Notes: generated from the sequence alone by a model not told the origin. A stretch of 64,000 nt of DNA from Apostichopus japonicus (GCF_037975245.1 NC_092567.1:13160876-13224875); one strand, 5' to 3'. Shown: positions 22,754 through 35,559, counted from the stretch's first letter. Numbers and translations: made by a program.

Positions 22754-23740
22754 TTAACCATTTCATATTTTGAAAATTGAAATCTCATGTTCTGTCACTG
22801 ATGTGTTACTATAATGAAAAGCAAGATTTTTCGTTTTTTCATGTTGTATTCTCAACTTGTAAATAAACGGTCACCATGGATTCTATAGCCTATTGGCCGT
22901 ATCCAATCAACTTTTTCTGAATCGCATGCGCTCTACCAGTACAACATATAGGATACAGTAAAATTCATTTCAATGCAGTTTTCCCCCGTGGGTGCAAAAT
23001 ATTCTGGAGTCCCGTATGTTGTTTTATTAGCTGTCCTTGATACTCTCAGTCAGTTACAGCATAATAGTTCTACACTAACCATATCACAGGTTTACACACA
23101 GGAACAAAGTCTCAAACCTAATTTACATTTGAATTCAGGTGAGTTTTCACATGATTCAAGTGAAGTTTCCAAACAATCTACAGTCATCACATACTCCAAA
23201 CTTTGCCAAAATAGTCCTAACTCATAAGGTAGTCCCCTACAACACAACCAATGTAATTATCAATTCATGCCTAAAAACAATAAGAGTACATTTTTACCAA
23301 ACGGTGCTGTGTAAGACGTAAGGCACATGCGGCAAAATCGACCTTGCATTGATAGTGCCAAAGCGCGCTAGCCTAGCGACATATTTCGACACTCATATTG
23401 CCTACGTACATGTACTTAGAAACACATCGTTGAAGTTGGCAAGTGTATACAGTTCCAAAGCTATTCAACAGCAACAAAATGTTATTTTGTGTATGTCTGT
23501 CGTGGGGTGAAGTTAGCGCTATGAGCTACAAGTTCCAATGCGCAAGGTGGGGGAAAGGGGCTAGAAATAATGTGTGGGTCAATTCTAACTCGGTTTTCGG
23601 TCGTTAATTGTTCATGTAGCCTACCAGGTAAAAGGTTGAAATTACTTTAACAATTTCAAATTTAATGATTTGATTTATTGTGCCATTTGGAGCACATAAC
23701 ATAGGCTATAACAGAACATTACTGGCAAAAATTAGGGGGG
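22754..23740. other. Interior of the outer hAT element, no gene seen
   Basis: A/T-rich sequence with no recognisable domain. Confidence 0.4.
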
Positions 23741-23829
23741 GTTGATTGTGTGGGCCAACTCCCCCTCTTCAAAAAGTGGGGGGTTAAAACCCCCAACCCC
23801 CCCTGTTTCTCCGCCACTGGGCCATACTG

Positions 23830-24080
23830 TAGCTGTAGACATCAACAGACAGGGTGGCACCAGGGCAGAGAGATTGTGCCGTCTGGCATGGGAGACCCTC
23901 ACCACAGCTGCAGAATCTGGCATGGCCCTACGGATCTCTCTCATATAGCCAGAAAGGAGAATGTGATGGCCGATGCTCTGCCCAGGGGACAACTCGACCC
24001 CGACAAGTTAACCCTTCGCAAGGAATATGCGGTAGGTTTTTCCACATGTTCGGCAGACCTCTGATAGACCTGTTTACGAC
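23830..24080 (+). pseudogene. DIRS RNase H domain, 3' half, copy 2
   Basis: Continues after the hAT: INRQGGTRAERLCRLAW, HIARKENVMADALPRG and LDPDKLTL. The 5' half (TILSDNTMVVAY) lies at about 21100-21138, so the domain is split by 2.7 kb. Confidence 0.65.
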
Positions 24081-24189
24081 AAAGGGCAACAATGGGCTGC
24101 CCATCTTTTGTAACAGGCGTCCAACCCGCAGCCTTCCAAATAGTGCCAGGTCCCTGTCGTGAGACGGACCAGAGGTTTAAATTCTCCCC

Positions 24190-25115
24190 CCCCCCTTTGG
24201 CATGATCAGCCAGATACTGAGGAAGATCCGCAGCTCCAGGGGTAGATTCATCCTAGTGGCTCCCTTCGGACCCCGGGTCCCAGGCCGCAGGCCCCAGACG
24301 GGGACGTCTGGTTTTCCAGACGGCTCCATGCTGGGCATTAGCCCAGACATCGACCAGCTCATCAAAGGCATGGCTAATCGCCTTCCACGAGTCAGACAGT
24401 TAGCCCCCTCTGGGGGGCTCTCAGCAGTGCTGCATGCCCTGGCAGGGCCGCTGTACGGGTCAACGGCGAACGCTTCCCTGGCTGCTCTTACAAAGAAAAC
24501 ACTCTTCCCCATTGCGGTAGCGTCAGCGTGAAGAAGGAGTTGCCTCCAGCCCTAACAACCAAGCAGAACCACATCAGATTCGAGGGCCATGGGGTGAGGA
24601 CGGTTCCAGACCCGTCCTTCATTGCCAAGAACCAGGCCTTGACTTTCTTGCCCGGGGACATTTTCTTTCCGGAAATCAAAACCCTTTCATCAGTGGCTGA
24701 GGACAAGCGATGGTGCCCAGTCAGGGCACTGAAGTGGTACTTAAAAAGGACAGAGAAGTTGAGCCAAACAACCTCCCTTTTCATCCTGCCACGACCACCT
24801 TAAACATCAGCCTCCAAGGATACCCTATCCGGATCAGGCTAGTAGAGATGATCCGCCCGTTCACAACGGGGAATACCCGGCCAAGAGCTCACGACATCAG
24901 AGGGGTCTCGGCTTCCACAGCTCTCTTTGCCGGTATCCCGATACAGGACATCCTCAAGGCGGCAGCGTGGAAAACACCAACTACGTTCGTCGCCTGTTAC
25001 TTATCTGACACTCTATACGCCGAGGCAGCATTTGGTAGCGCGGTGATGCGAGGTCCGGTGGGTACGAGGTCCCACCCCTCGGGCCTCCCACCAACGGGCA
25101 GTGCCACTCGGTGCT
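24190..25115 (+). pseudogene. DIRS tyrosine recombinase, copy 2
   Basis: Best-preserved recombinase of the pair: SLAALTKKTLFPIAVASA, then TGA where a Lys/Arg is expected, RRS (candidate catalytic Arg I), FEGHGVRTVPDPSFIAKNQ, DKRWCPVRALKWYLK, AHDIRGVSASTALFAG (HxxR box intact), IQDILKAAAWKTPTTF and VACYL (candidate Tyr). Stops at the TGA and after LFILPRPP, plus a one-base deletion relative to copy 1, prevent a full product. The TGA next to the Arg box is shared with copy 1 and so is ancestral to both. Confidence 0.75.
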
Positions 25116-25215
25116 AAGGTTGTGAGGAGACAGGTAAGCGAGGAGCGAAGTAAATATTCCAAAACTTACTGGTTTGGATATTTACGAGTGACAAGCTTAC
25201 CTGTCTCCATTCCCG
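25105..25215. repeat. Internal complementary region, DIRS copy 2
   Basis: Same left-end and right-end complements joined as in copy 1. It keeps GCGAGGAGCGAAGTAAATA, closer to the left terminus than copy 1. Confidence 0.85.
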
Positions 25216-25659
25216 CCTCCCTCCCCCGAGGGGGGTGGGACACAGCCAGACGGGGGAGTGGTCGTTCGACTAGGCTCACGACTCCAGGCACAACACCAGA
25301 TAGACAGAGCCAACAACTACTAAGATTCACCGGCCATGTCTATCGGTGAGGGTAACTTTGTACCCTGTGTTTTTCATATGCGTACTCAGCTATGTTGTCT
25401 TAGGGTTAGCAAGTGTTGGGTCTTTACAGGATTAGGCTCCTTGTTAGGATAAGGGTAGTTCGCCTGCAGGGCTCATAAGAGTGTCCCCCCTTCCCCGCTG
25501 CGCCGGGGAGGATTACACTCACCCTGCTAGGAAGGCATCGGTGCCTTTTGTTAGGGGCTCACCTTTGGGGAGTTTAGTCGACGGGAGTCATTGGGGGTGG
25601 CCAGAGGATTCTAGCCACCCCTATTTCGGTGACCGTGAGGCCACTTTTAAGGAGTGGTC

Positions 25660-25825
25660 TCATGAGTAGTAAGGAGTGACCGGGGGGGGGTCCGGTCATA
25701 GAGGGCGCACAGTGTTATTATTTTACCAGGACTTTATAGGCACGGTAGAATGAGGTGCTAAGGTTGTGAGGGGACAGGTAAGCTCGTTTCTTGTAAATAT
25801 CCAAATCAGTAAGTTTTGGAATTTA
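25660..25825 (-). repeat. Right inverted terminal repeat, DIRS copy 2
   Basis: Matches 17033-17198 and, in inverse, 10793-10930, ending near AGTAAGTTTTGGAATT at 25822. Confidence 0.85.
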
Positions 25826-28800
25826 TGTTTTGAAGGTCTGTTTTAAAAGAAACAAAATTATGCAATCAATAAAGGAGGCAGCTCCCAATGTAATTTTGGA
25901 TTGCTTCAGTGCATGCCAGGGATGTAGGGGGCAGGATGGACACAAGACACACAGAGGAAAATGATTTTGAGTGGTGAAACATTATAGGCAAACTGAGAAT
26001 GCTTTAGGAATACTAACTGTTACGACAATGTACAGGTCATGTAGAAAGAAGCGAAAACCCCCTCTATCTAGTTGCATAAAAACACTTCCAAAAAGTGGGG
26101 TGTATGTTAACCAGTATATTTATTGTCATCAGATATTGCATCAATATTTTCATGGTCTATTTCAGTTGTGAATTAAAGTAACAAAACTATGCAAATAATA
26201 TGGGGAGGTAGCTCTCAATTTGCTTTTGCATTCGGTCTGCATAGCAGGAGATGGAGAATGGGTAAGGGTAGAGATTGAAGAGAAAGGAAAGGTGTATTGG
26301 AGTTGGGTAACATTAGTAAATGAAATATCAAAAACTGCTGATGGGTGGACAGGCTTTGTACCTCCCCCTATTTGCAAGACAGATTCATTGGTTCACTGCT
26401 ACCAGGGGTGAAGGATGTGTAAGGGCAGCGATTAATAGAAAGATGTTTTGGAGTAGATTCATTTAGTTTATAAATGGTGTAAGTGAATTATCCAGGACTG
26501 CTACTACCTTGACCGCAATGGACAGGTCAGCCACTGAAAAGGGAGGGTGATAAATAACACCTCTCCTTAAGTTCAAAGCCAAAGTAAATTGAAAAATTTT
26601 ACAGCCCCTCTCCTATAGTATAGGGTTCAACCATGGAAAACAAACAATGAAGCTGAAATAACTTGTTCCAAATGAGTAGAAGTGTTTAAAACTTTGAAAA
26701 AACACATTCCTATCCAGTCTAAATGTAAAACTAAGACAAGGATGGGGAAATGTACTGCAAAGTGAATTACTACATTTTCCATCTTGTTCCATCTAGTTGC
26801 CTACATAATCTACAAAAGCATAAACACAAATGAAGACATACTACATGCTATTTTAATTGTCAACATTTTATTAACATACACAAAGGGTTTTACTTGTGTG
26901 ATGAAATCCCAAGAGGATTGAACTAAATGCAAAGTGTTTGGAATGGCAAGATGTTACATAATATTTCAATTGTGAGTTAACAAATATTCAAAAGTAGGAC
27001 AGGTGGATGAACCATTAATGAATATTGTGCATATAAGACAATACCAATTTGTGACAGTTCACTTTAAACAATACCTGAAACAGAGGATTCCATCACTCTC
27101 AAATGCTTAATTTAGGCAGAATTCTGGCCTTGAAATCTTATAGTAACGGTACCACAAAAGAGCCGAATATGAGCCTAAGTTGTTTCCTTCTGTCTTTTAT
27201 ATAATTTTTTTATTTTATATTTTATTTTCAAGCTTTCAGGTTGCTTTCTTTAACCTGCAAACCTATGGGTAAAAATTTTTATCAGTGAATCCGGCTCCAC
27301 AAGACCACTTAGGCCTTAACTACCATGCCTTTTGTCCTTCAAAAATTGTGAATGTCTTTGAACATGGGATTGTCAGTGCAGGCCATAAAAGTCCTAGTGT
27401 ATGTGTGCTAGACTGAGTAGTACTCCAGCTACTTGGAATGATTATACAACAATGCTTAAAGGGTAATTTTTCAGACAGGTATTTCCATATCAATTGTTAA
27501 CTGTACTGTTAAAAGTGCATACATGATCCTTAACATACCAAGTATAAAGGCACTTTCAGTGTGTATTTAAATAAACAATTTGCATCTGAATGGTTGGACT
27601 ATCTATATCATATTTTAAGCCACTCTCAATATTGACTTTCACAGTAGGTTTGGTGATTTCTTTTCATGCGAAGGTGATCAAAGATATAGCTGCAATACGT
27701 ATGCATGAAATGAAGAATTCCAATATGTACCAGTATTCTATTTCTTTAATGTTAGTGAAGTACATGGTGGCTACAGCACAAAATGCATGAAATGAAGAAT
27801 ATCAATGTTTGACACTATGCTTGGTTATTTTATGCATAGGAGGTCAAAGATGGCTACAACACAGAATGCATGAGATAATTAATTTCAATGTGTGACAGGC
27901 CTATTAGGTGATTTTTTTTCAAGCAAAATTATGTTAACTATGGCTACAATGCAAATGCCATACATTTTTAGGAAATCCTTGTTGAATAATTGAAGTGAAC
28001 AATGCAAAAACAACTCCAGAGATCAAAATGGTCCAATGAGAAATGAAGATTAACATTAGGTCATTTCATTACAATAATTCAAAACAATTCAATATAATAA
28101 TTCAAATTTTAGAATGAAAACAACTATACAAGAGTCTCAACATAACACATGCAGACACTTATGATTAACAACAAGAGCCAAAATGAGTGTCTTACAATAA
28201 GGTATTATTATTATTGGTTTTATTGAATTGACAGATTTGGTTTCTTGCCGTTAATACAGCAAATTTCAATGAAATTTGTTTCAACCTGTTGTGACTTGTC
28301 TTAAATGATAAACACAGCAGGAGCCTATACTGTTTTTCTATTGTATAAACTTGTAAGTATCTGAATGTTGTGACTAATATCAGTCAATTGGTGTTGACTG
28401 TTATTCAACAACTTGCTAAACCTTTTTTTTTCTTTTTCTTTTTTCTTTTAGTCTCTTTGCTTCTTCCAGAGTGGCATATTCATTCCATTATTAAGTAGAG
28501 AAAATAAAAAAGAACTCTCAAAGTCAAAAGTGTTGTGTGAATATTGTGTGTTGAAAAATAAGTAGATTTTGATCAATAATTTGGAAAATCGACAATTAAC
28601 AGTCACATTGTAACAAGAAAACAGCTAGAGTAACAAGGATTTATGCTCTGAAAGAAGGAAGATTGTCCTGATGATTAGATATACACATTATAATGAATCA
28701 CCCATGGTACAATGTTTGTAATGTGCATCATGTAACAACAATGTATCATGATGATATATTGATGGAAAACTAAGCTGAATAGTAAAGCCTGTGAAATTTA

Positions 28801-31437
28801 CTTTAACTATTATTTGAGATTCATCCAAATGAGCATCACATTAACAGTGTACAGTCAATTTTGCTTTTATTAAACATGAAGGTTTGTACTTATTATAAAT
28901 TAAATTTCACATTAATGAATCAATGGAGGTAAAGTGATAGTAATGAACAGTGTATCAAAGGTATGTATTATTGGCCCCAAATATGCTATGTATTCAAATA
29001 TGGTCACCTTTGGTCAAAATTCTTAATGGAAATGGTACACAGAGCCAATCATTAGTGATATAGACATTGATGTCTTCTTTAATTAAAAATAAATATAGAT
29101 TTCAATAAATTCAGATGAAGACACTTTCACAACTTTCAGGAAGTGTTCCCAGTTCCATGCTCCTTTCATCAGGTTCTGGTGTAAATTTGTCTGTGGTGTA
29201 TATGATAACAGCTTAAATTACTTATAGCTCTTGTTGGATTATTAATCAACATTAGCCATATTGTGGTTCAGAATGATTTAAAGGACAAGGAGTTTTACAG
29301 TATAGTTAGTCCAGGCTTGTCCAACGTGTGTTTCACCACTTGATTTCACATTGCAAGTAAACCATTATTACATGTGAGTGACAGATTAGCAATGTTGTGT
29401 AGCAACGGTAAGTAACGATGAAGTGAATGAATAATACAGGCTTCAACATTTTAAAGGAAATACAAAATGCTTAATTTCTTCAAACTTTTATTCTGGCTAA
29501 CCCTAATCTGAAGTAACATAGACATTAAAACTATGGGCTCTGAGCATCCTGGTTGACTATGGTTTTACTGCTTGACATTTCCAAAAGCAAAGTAAGCTTT
29601 TTTCAGTCAATATGGTGCAAAAACACATAAATGAGTTTAACCGAACTTCAACTCTTGTATGAGACATAACTTGGAAGTTAAAGAGGGGATGAATTGGTGG
29701 ATTTTCATGTCTTAAAATTAATTATCTACAGTAATTAACACCACCCATTCACTACTTCCCGTAAATGCAGCTGCCAAAGCCAGAAATTTGCTGTCACTTG
29801 TGTAAAAAACCAATTCATATGACGTCAGTAAAGGGACCATTTCAGCCAAAGCTGACTTCCCGATATTTACTGTTACGACATCATTCAGTTTACTACGTAC
29901 AGGTAACAACAACACACTGAAAAATTCTTCTCCTGAATCTCCGATTTCAAGGGGCCTTTACCTCTCAGAACATTCAAAACCTTTGACGAAAATCATTTTC
30001 TAAGAGGAGGAAATAGTTTTCGAGGGTGATGAATATATGGGTTTTTTTCCCTATCAATTGAGCCTCTTGCAGAAGAATTGTAAAACATTCCCGATGGCCG
30101 ATACGCGTTGCTGCCGATGGAAGTCCCCGAGCAGAATGGTTGGACTATCCTGAACTGAAATTGGACGGTTGAGCATAAACAAAACCACCGTTACCATCAT
30201 ATGAGTTAAATTTACTCGAATGTTGATGATCCTGCTACTTAACTTTGTATCAAATCTTCTAGAAATTGTGTTACTTACAGTGCAAGGATATTGTGGCATT
30301 CTGTAAAGTGCAAGTGCAACCCTATAGTACTAGTAGTAGTAACATGTGTCTAGACCTAACTAATAGACGTTGTGTAACAGACTAGACTGTGTAAGTTGTA
30401 TCATCCAACTGTTACATTGAAATCATAACACAATGCCAGTTTTACCACAAAAGAAGAATTGCAGATCTAGTATTGACTGTTCTAAATCCAACTGGCCATA
30501 AGTTTTGTGCAAAATGCCAGGTAACCAATAAACAAAATTGTCATTTGCTGCATTAAGGAGGCTTAGTCTGTGGTCATAACAAGTAATTTGACAATAGTTT
30601 AGGCCCACGGGCACTCGTAACATTGTCTATGTGTAGTGTTTTGAACGAATCATGTCCAAATTCTTCGATTTCTGTCATCTTTTGGAAAAGCGTGCAGGTA
30701 AAATCTGTCTTTACTGGTCTTGGAGCAACCTGCAACCACACATCGGCTCGGCATAATTAACAGTTACGAGATAAATTTACGTAAAAACAAAACTCCAAAC
30801 ACCAAATCTCATTTACTATAGCGCACTGCAACAGTGTAATGTTGTGTGCACTCAGACGTTAAAGAATGTAAAATTAGCGTCCCGTCAATGGGCTACCATA
30901 TATACAACAATTTTTGGAAAGATTTTTTTACCCACGAATGTTTGATTGTTTATTCCTGGAGGATGCAAGCTTCGTTTGACACTAATTGGGTACCATTGGA
31001 AAGCTACGAGTGTATAGAAAATGATGATTCATATAAATCTGTCCATTTCACCCCCTCTTTAAGTGTCATGTATGCCTACAGATTGTGTGCGTGTCATTAT
31101 GTAAATGAGTATTAATGGTAGACCAGCTTACTGTGATGAGGATGAATTTCCCCATGCTCTTCCTCCCCATCATATCTGACATGCTTATATGTGAAGGCTT
31201 GATTATAGTCTGACTAGATTTGTGAAAGGATGAATTCAGGCAAGCTTTTGAGTAGAATTCTTATTTATAAATTGATCAATGTCTAAAGATAAAGAATTAA
31301 TAACTAAACAATGTACCCATTGCTACTTGAGGTTTTCAGACTTTGGCCTTGAATTTCAACTGAACCCTCTAGCCTTGAGTTGAAAATGGTCCCTAAGTAA
31401 CCTTAATTGTTGTTTCCAGTTTATTATTTTAGTGGTT
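25826..31437. other. A/T-rich stretch without recognisable gene or repeat
   Basis: This is the longest part of the window not built from repeats I can identify. Small reading frames at 29718-29915, 30054-30299, 30423-30623 (minus) and 30846-31115 (plus) carry no motif and look random. It may be intronic or intergenic host DNA. Confidence 0.4.
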
Positions 31438-32383
31438 TTTAGCTCATACCAGCATGCTGGTGTGAGCTATTGTTACAGTGCGGCGTCTATCACTCTATCC
31501 GTCAACAATTGGTAAAACCGCTCCCACTCGCACAGTGTTTGATGGAATTTCGTGAAACTTGGACACAAGGACCATTGGGTATAGGGCCATGAGAGATGCT
31601 CCGAAATTTGGGGTCAAAGGTCACCTGTGGGCCGTAATGGGCCATTTTGTTGAAATACGCAAAATGCTTCTTCTCCTACAGATTCCATGGTACAATGTTG
31701 AGGGTTTGTCACGAAAGTACTATGGAAGTTTTACCTTCAGGGTGTTCATGAATTTGAGATCAAAGATCAACTAGGGGTCTTTTGTGGCCCGGGCCGCGGC
31801 CCTATATTTTCAAATTGCTCCTGTTCGTACAGTGTATGGCCAGTTATAATGAAACTTGGTCACAACGTTCCTCGGGATGAGAGTTACGAGGGGTGTTCGG
31901 AAAATTGAGGTCAAATGTCATTTAGGGGGTCATCGGGGGTCATTCTTTGTAATATTTTCAAATATCTCAATCTCCTCAAGATTTTGATGGATCATATTCA
32001 AAGTTGAACTGATGATTGTTGGATTGTGTATGAATAAGGTGATGCCTAATAATTTTTGGTCAAAAGTTAATTAATTACAATTAATCCCCGTTGTTTTAAA
32101 AAATCTGAGCCTTCACCTTTTGCCAAAGCTCCTTTAATTTTTCTCCCAGTCTCTGCAGTGTTTGTTTACATTTGTGGTTAAGCTCTGCAGAGGCTGTTAG
32201 TGGAATTAGAGCAGTATTGGGAGTTGTTATTAACTGTTGAACTGTAAGCATGAGAGCCCTATAGCCAATCAGCACTTGCCGATTCTTAGAAGTCTTTGAG
32301 CCTGAGGTATGTAGGCAGCCAGCCAAAATTTTGGCAAGGAGTGCTTCAGGTCTGCTCAGGTAGAGGGGAGAAAGTTTAAGCAA
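31438..32383 (+). repeat. Left arm of a large fold-back element
   Basis: Starts with TTTAGCTCATACCAGCATGC, itself part of a 30-bp palindrome, and is the inverse of 35560-36540 along its whole length. Shared blocks include ACAATTGGTAAAACCGCTCC, AAAATGGCCCAT in inverse, and the end GTAGAGGGGAGAAAGTTTAA. A minus-strand reading of about 95 codons (32383-32096) is also open in the other arm; its protein (ILAGCLHTSGSKTSKN...) is not one I recognise. Confidence 0.85.
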
Positions 32384-33574
32384 GTAAGCAACTGAGTATA
32401 AGTTATCTGCTTGAAGGCAACATAGACGACTTATTTACTGCAAAAGCTATGTTAATGTAATTTTTTTTTTAAATAAATTATATTCCACGACATAGTGAAT
32501 TACCAAAAAATACAGTGCGTTTTCCTAGCGCACTTAATATTATTTTCTTTAGGGGGGGGGGGGGTTGGGAGGAAGACAGGCTATTTATCACTCACATGAA
32601 AATTTGTCAATGTTCACTTCATTCCAACTGAGCATTTGGAATGAAGTGAACATTTAAACATTTGCAGAAAAATGTTGAGTTGACGAGATACGATAAGTTC
32701 TCAATTAAACATTTTGCAGAAAATTTTTCAATTGCTCAGTTGGAATGATGTGAACAATTGAACATTTTGCAGAAAAATGTTGAATTGACGAGATACCTTA
32801 AGTTGTCAATTAAACATTTTGCAGTCAATGTTTCAATTGCTCAGATGGAATGAAGTTGAACAATTGAACATTTTGCAGCAAAATGTCCAATTGACGAGAT
32901 ATGATAAGTTGTCAATTAAACATTTTGCAGAAAAATGTCCAATTGACGAGATATGATAAGTTGTCAATTAAACATTTTGCAGAAAATTGTTCAATTGCTC
33001 AGTTAAAGCATCTGAGCAATCCAACATTTTTCTAATTTTTGATAAGATTTTATTTTGTTATCTGAACAATTTTCTGAAATATGTCAACTTACTGTATGGG
33101 GCAAAGTTTTTCTTATGTTGATGGCACTTTTAAGCTTCCATAGATTAGCATTGAGTGTTTTATTGTATTCCATAGAGACAATATATATCCTGAACATACT
33201 TGAAGCTAGGGAACAGAGTCAACCCACCCAATAGCAAAATTAGTACATAAATAAACTGAATTGAAGCTGGTGAACGTTGTAAAGTTGTTCTATGAGGCAT
33301 TTTTTGTAGAGTATTCAAAATCATAGAGAGTTTTGTACGGTGGAGTATAAGGATCGCTTGATACAATTTCTCAAAGTGGCAAAGAAACCTGATATGTAGG
33401 ACTGATTAAAGGTCAAATTTAACTGAAATTTTTAGGTCATTCACAATCACAAGAATACATGAACAAGCCTAGGTAAATTAGAGTGCAACAGCCTGAAATT
33501 CCCACTGTCGCATCGTTTTATCAATATTTGGGGGGGTGAGACACCCTCCACACCCCCCTCTAGCGGCGTCCCTG
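32384..33574 (-). mobile_element. hAT-like element D, inverted, right part lost
   Basis: The left end of D is at 33574 (inverse of CAGGGACGCCGCTAGAGGG) next to the 8-bp site CCTGGCAC. The interior is the inverse of 46485-47500. It is truncated at 32384 by the fold-back arm. Contains the minisatellite at 32630-33005. Confidence 0.65.
32630..33005. repeat. Minisatellite AACATTTTGCAGAAAAATGT inside element D
   Basis: About seven imperfect copies of AACATTTTGCAGAAAAATGT alternate with AATTGACGAGATAYGATAAG and CAATTGCTCAG spacers. The unit is partly self-complementary. Equivalent arrays sit at 47040-47290 and 55880-56070 in the other orientation. Confidence 0.8.
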
Positions 33575-33830
33575 CCTGGCACTCATACAACATGACCAGA
33601 ATACAGCACCAATAGGTGAATTTTCATATTCCAGTATAAAACCTCAGTTATAATTATTGTTTGACTTCTTATAGCAATATTGTTATATATATAGCAATGA
33701 ATCTTCTTTTGGCTGCAACTAAGATGAATTAAGGAACATTTATATCACATTTCAGTTTTGTAATCCACAAGTTACACTTGTACTCATATCATATGTATTA
33801 GGTCCTACAATGGGCATAATAAATTAACGG
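33575..33830 (-). repeat. Satellite C, inverted partial unit
   Basis: Inverse of TGCTGTATTCTGGTCAT, GAAGTCAAACAATAA and the following part of the C monomer. Confidence 0.75.
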
Positions 33831-34599
33831 TACAGTTAACCCACTTTAAAGAACCCTCCCACTTTCTGTTCAATTCTTTTATTTACAACCATCTACTCCT
33901 GGTATGTATTGAACCAATGCCAAATCACATTGAAAGATATCTCCCTTATTGATTTTGTAATTTTTTTCACTTTCACACAAAATGTATGTACCTTGAAACT
34001 TATGTGCCATAATCTGTGTAGGTTTAATATACACCCCATTGAAGGGTAGGGGAGAAATAGGGAATGGTGATTGCAAAGGGCTGTAAATTTGTATCTCTTG
34101 GCTCCCACTTTGCAGCTGAAGGGAGGTGGTTTATGTCCCACCTTTTTTCTCTCGCTATAAGAATAAAGAAGACTATAAGAAGAAGACTCCCCCCCCCCCG
34201 CCCTCCACACATTCCTCTTATTCACTACTAGTACCCTAGATCCATCTTAGATGCATTGAAAACCATATTTTTTTGAATCACTTGAGCATCAATAGTTTCC
34301 ACAATTGTATATTTCACTTTGATACCTTCAGTCAATTTACCAAGTAACACTAATTCTCTAATGTTTATAGTACAAAATTGAAGTGTGAAATCCAGAACAT
34401 GCTCAACTTTAAGTATATTGTCATAGTCCCTAAGGCCTTTTGGAGACAGTTTAACTGAAGGTAAACATTACTAAAAAGTCTTTTTATGACCATTTTCATG
34501 TACAAAAAATGCATTATTTCATCTCAAACAGTTAGTTATGTTCAATGTTCCTGAACCTGATCTTCCAAAGTTATGATGTGTTGGATATTTGTTTTACAG
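33831..34599. other. No feature recognised
   Basis: A/T-rich with a C run at 34190-34199. Small minus-strand frames at 33879-34225 show no motif. Confidence 0.35.
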
Positions 34600-34669
34600 A
34601 TACACACACAAACTGACTGCAACAACAAGACAGATGGAAAATATTCAGTCTCTGAATCAGATGAGGATG
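34600..34669 (+). CDS. Candidate single internal exon (weak)
   Basis: TTGTTTTACAG precedes 34600 and GGATG|GTGAGT follows 34669, so both splice sites match consensus. The 70-nt segment is open in two frames, one reading SVSESDEDG. It stands alone; no neighbouring exon was found. It could be chance. Confidence 0.2.
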
Positions 34670-35274
34670 GTGAGTTTGACTGTTTCTCCACAGGATTGTC
34701 CTTAGCCGGCTAACTAAAGTAGTATCTTGTAAAATTCCAGCTAACTGCACTCTGCTTGCTTTTATATCATCTTTATGTTACTGTACATTAAACCACATAT
34801 AAAAACGTGAGGTATATGACTAGAACAGAACAACTGTTGAAGATATATTCTCATAGGTCATACTGCTGTATTGGCCCCAAATATAGCATGCTACCGCAAA
34901 AAAAGTTTCCTCCAATTATGTAACCCACCTGCCATGGTCGTAAAATGACCTCATTTTAACAGTTATCCTGCACTGCCTGGCACATATCTTTCCTTGCATC
35001 AGAATCTTTGTGTAGACACTGTCTGGTAAACTAACTGTCAACTAACGATATATTACCACGCAGTGTTTACATGAAGAACCTCACAGTGTCAACAAGCTGT
35101 GGAGGCTACTTCATAGTGACCAAGGTCATTTATCAAGGTGGCAGGTTGATAACATAATTACGAAACTTTCCTAGCTATTGCGAGCTACTGTATAATTGGT
35201 CACAACACAACAGATTTTGCAATGTAGCATTTACACATCCCGAAATCACAAACTTTCCTTACTTTGGTAGAAAC
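34670..35274. other. No feature recognised
   Basis: Nothing beyond short simple stretches. Confidence 0.35.
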
Positions 35275-35555
35275 TAGAGCACCAATGGTACAGATTACAG
35301 AAGCTCATACCTTTTCGAACTTAAAAATGTAGGGCCCACAAAACTTTATGGCCTACCAAATTTCAGGCCATTTTTCAGATTCCACCAATTTTGGGCCCAT
35401 GAGGGATAACCCCCCCCCCCCTCCGTTAGCAGAATCCTGGCCACACCACTGGCTATAATTCCTTTTTTTCCCCCTTTAAATCCTATTTTATTCACTCTCT
35501 CAAACCATGGAGCTATTTATAGCTCCATGCTCAAACAATACCATTGACCTACCCT
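35275..35555 (+). repeat. Direct repeat H, copy 1
   Basis: AACTAGAGCACCAATGGT through CAATACCATTGACCTACCC. It recurs at 36538-36785, so the right fold-back arm lies between two direct copies. This copy has an extra hairpin, CATGGAGCTATTTATAGCTC, near 35507. Confidence 0.8.
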
Positions 35556-35559
35556 ATTA

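Larger units (their letters stand above)
21141..23821. mobile_element. hAT-like non-autonomous element in DIRS copy 2
   Basis: Ends are CAGTGGCGGAGA (21141) and its inverse TCTCCGCCACTG (to 23819). GCATACTG (21133-21140) and CCATACTG (23822-23829) are the near-identical 8-bp duplications. Copy 1 gives the empty site (GGTGGCATACTGTACAG). The interior holds three repeats of a CTATCTAAGTGGAGCGCCACC motif (about 21218, 21376, 21990), a nested element and no transposase. Confidence 0.75.
17199..25825 (+). mobile_element. DIRS1-like retroelement, copy 2, with nested insertions
   Basis: Near-duplicate of copy 1 from TGTTGAAAGGGAGGGTTTTG onward, in the same orientation. It lacks a left terminal repeat of its own and shares the right end of copy 1. 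It has the same RT loss and the same two SINEs, plus a 2.7-kb hAT in the RNase H region. The right end is at about 25825. Sharing of old damage means the pair arose by duplication or from a tandem circular intermediate, not by two independent insertions of intact elements. Confidence 0.85.

Noticed and set aside
29718-31115. Possible small genes at 29718-29915, 30054-30299, 30423-30623 and 30846-31115
   Set aside because: No domain, no codon or splice pattern linking them, and lengths expected by chance in this composition.
32630-33005. CRISPR-like array
   Set aside because: Repeats and spacers are both degenerate and the spacers repeat too; it is a minisatellite inside a transposon in eukaryotic DNA.
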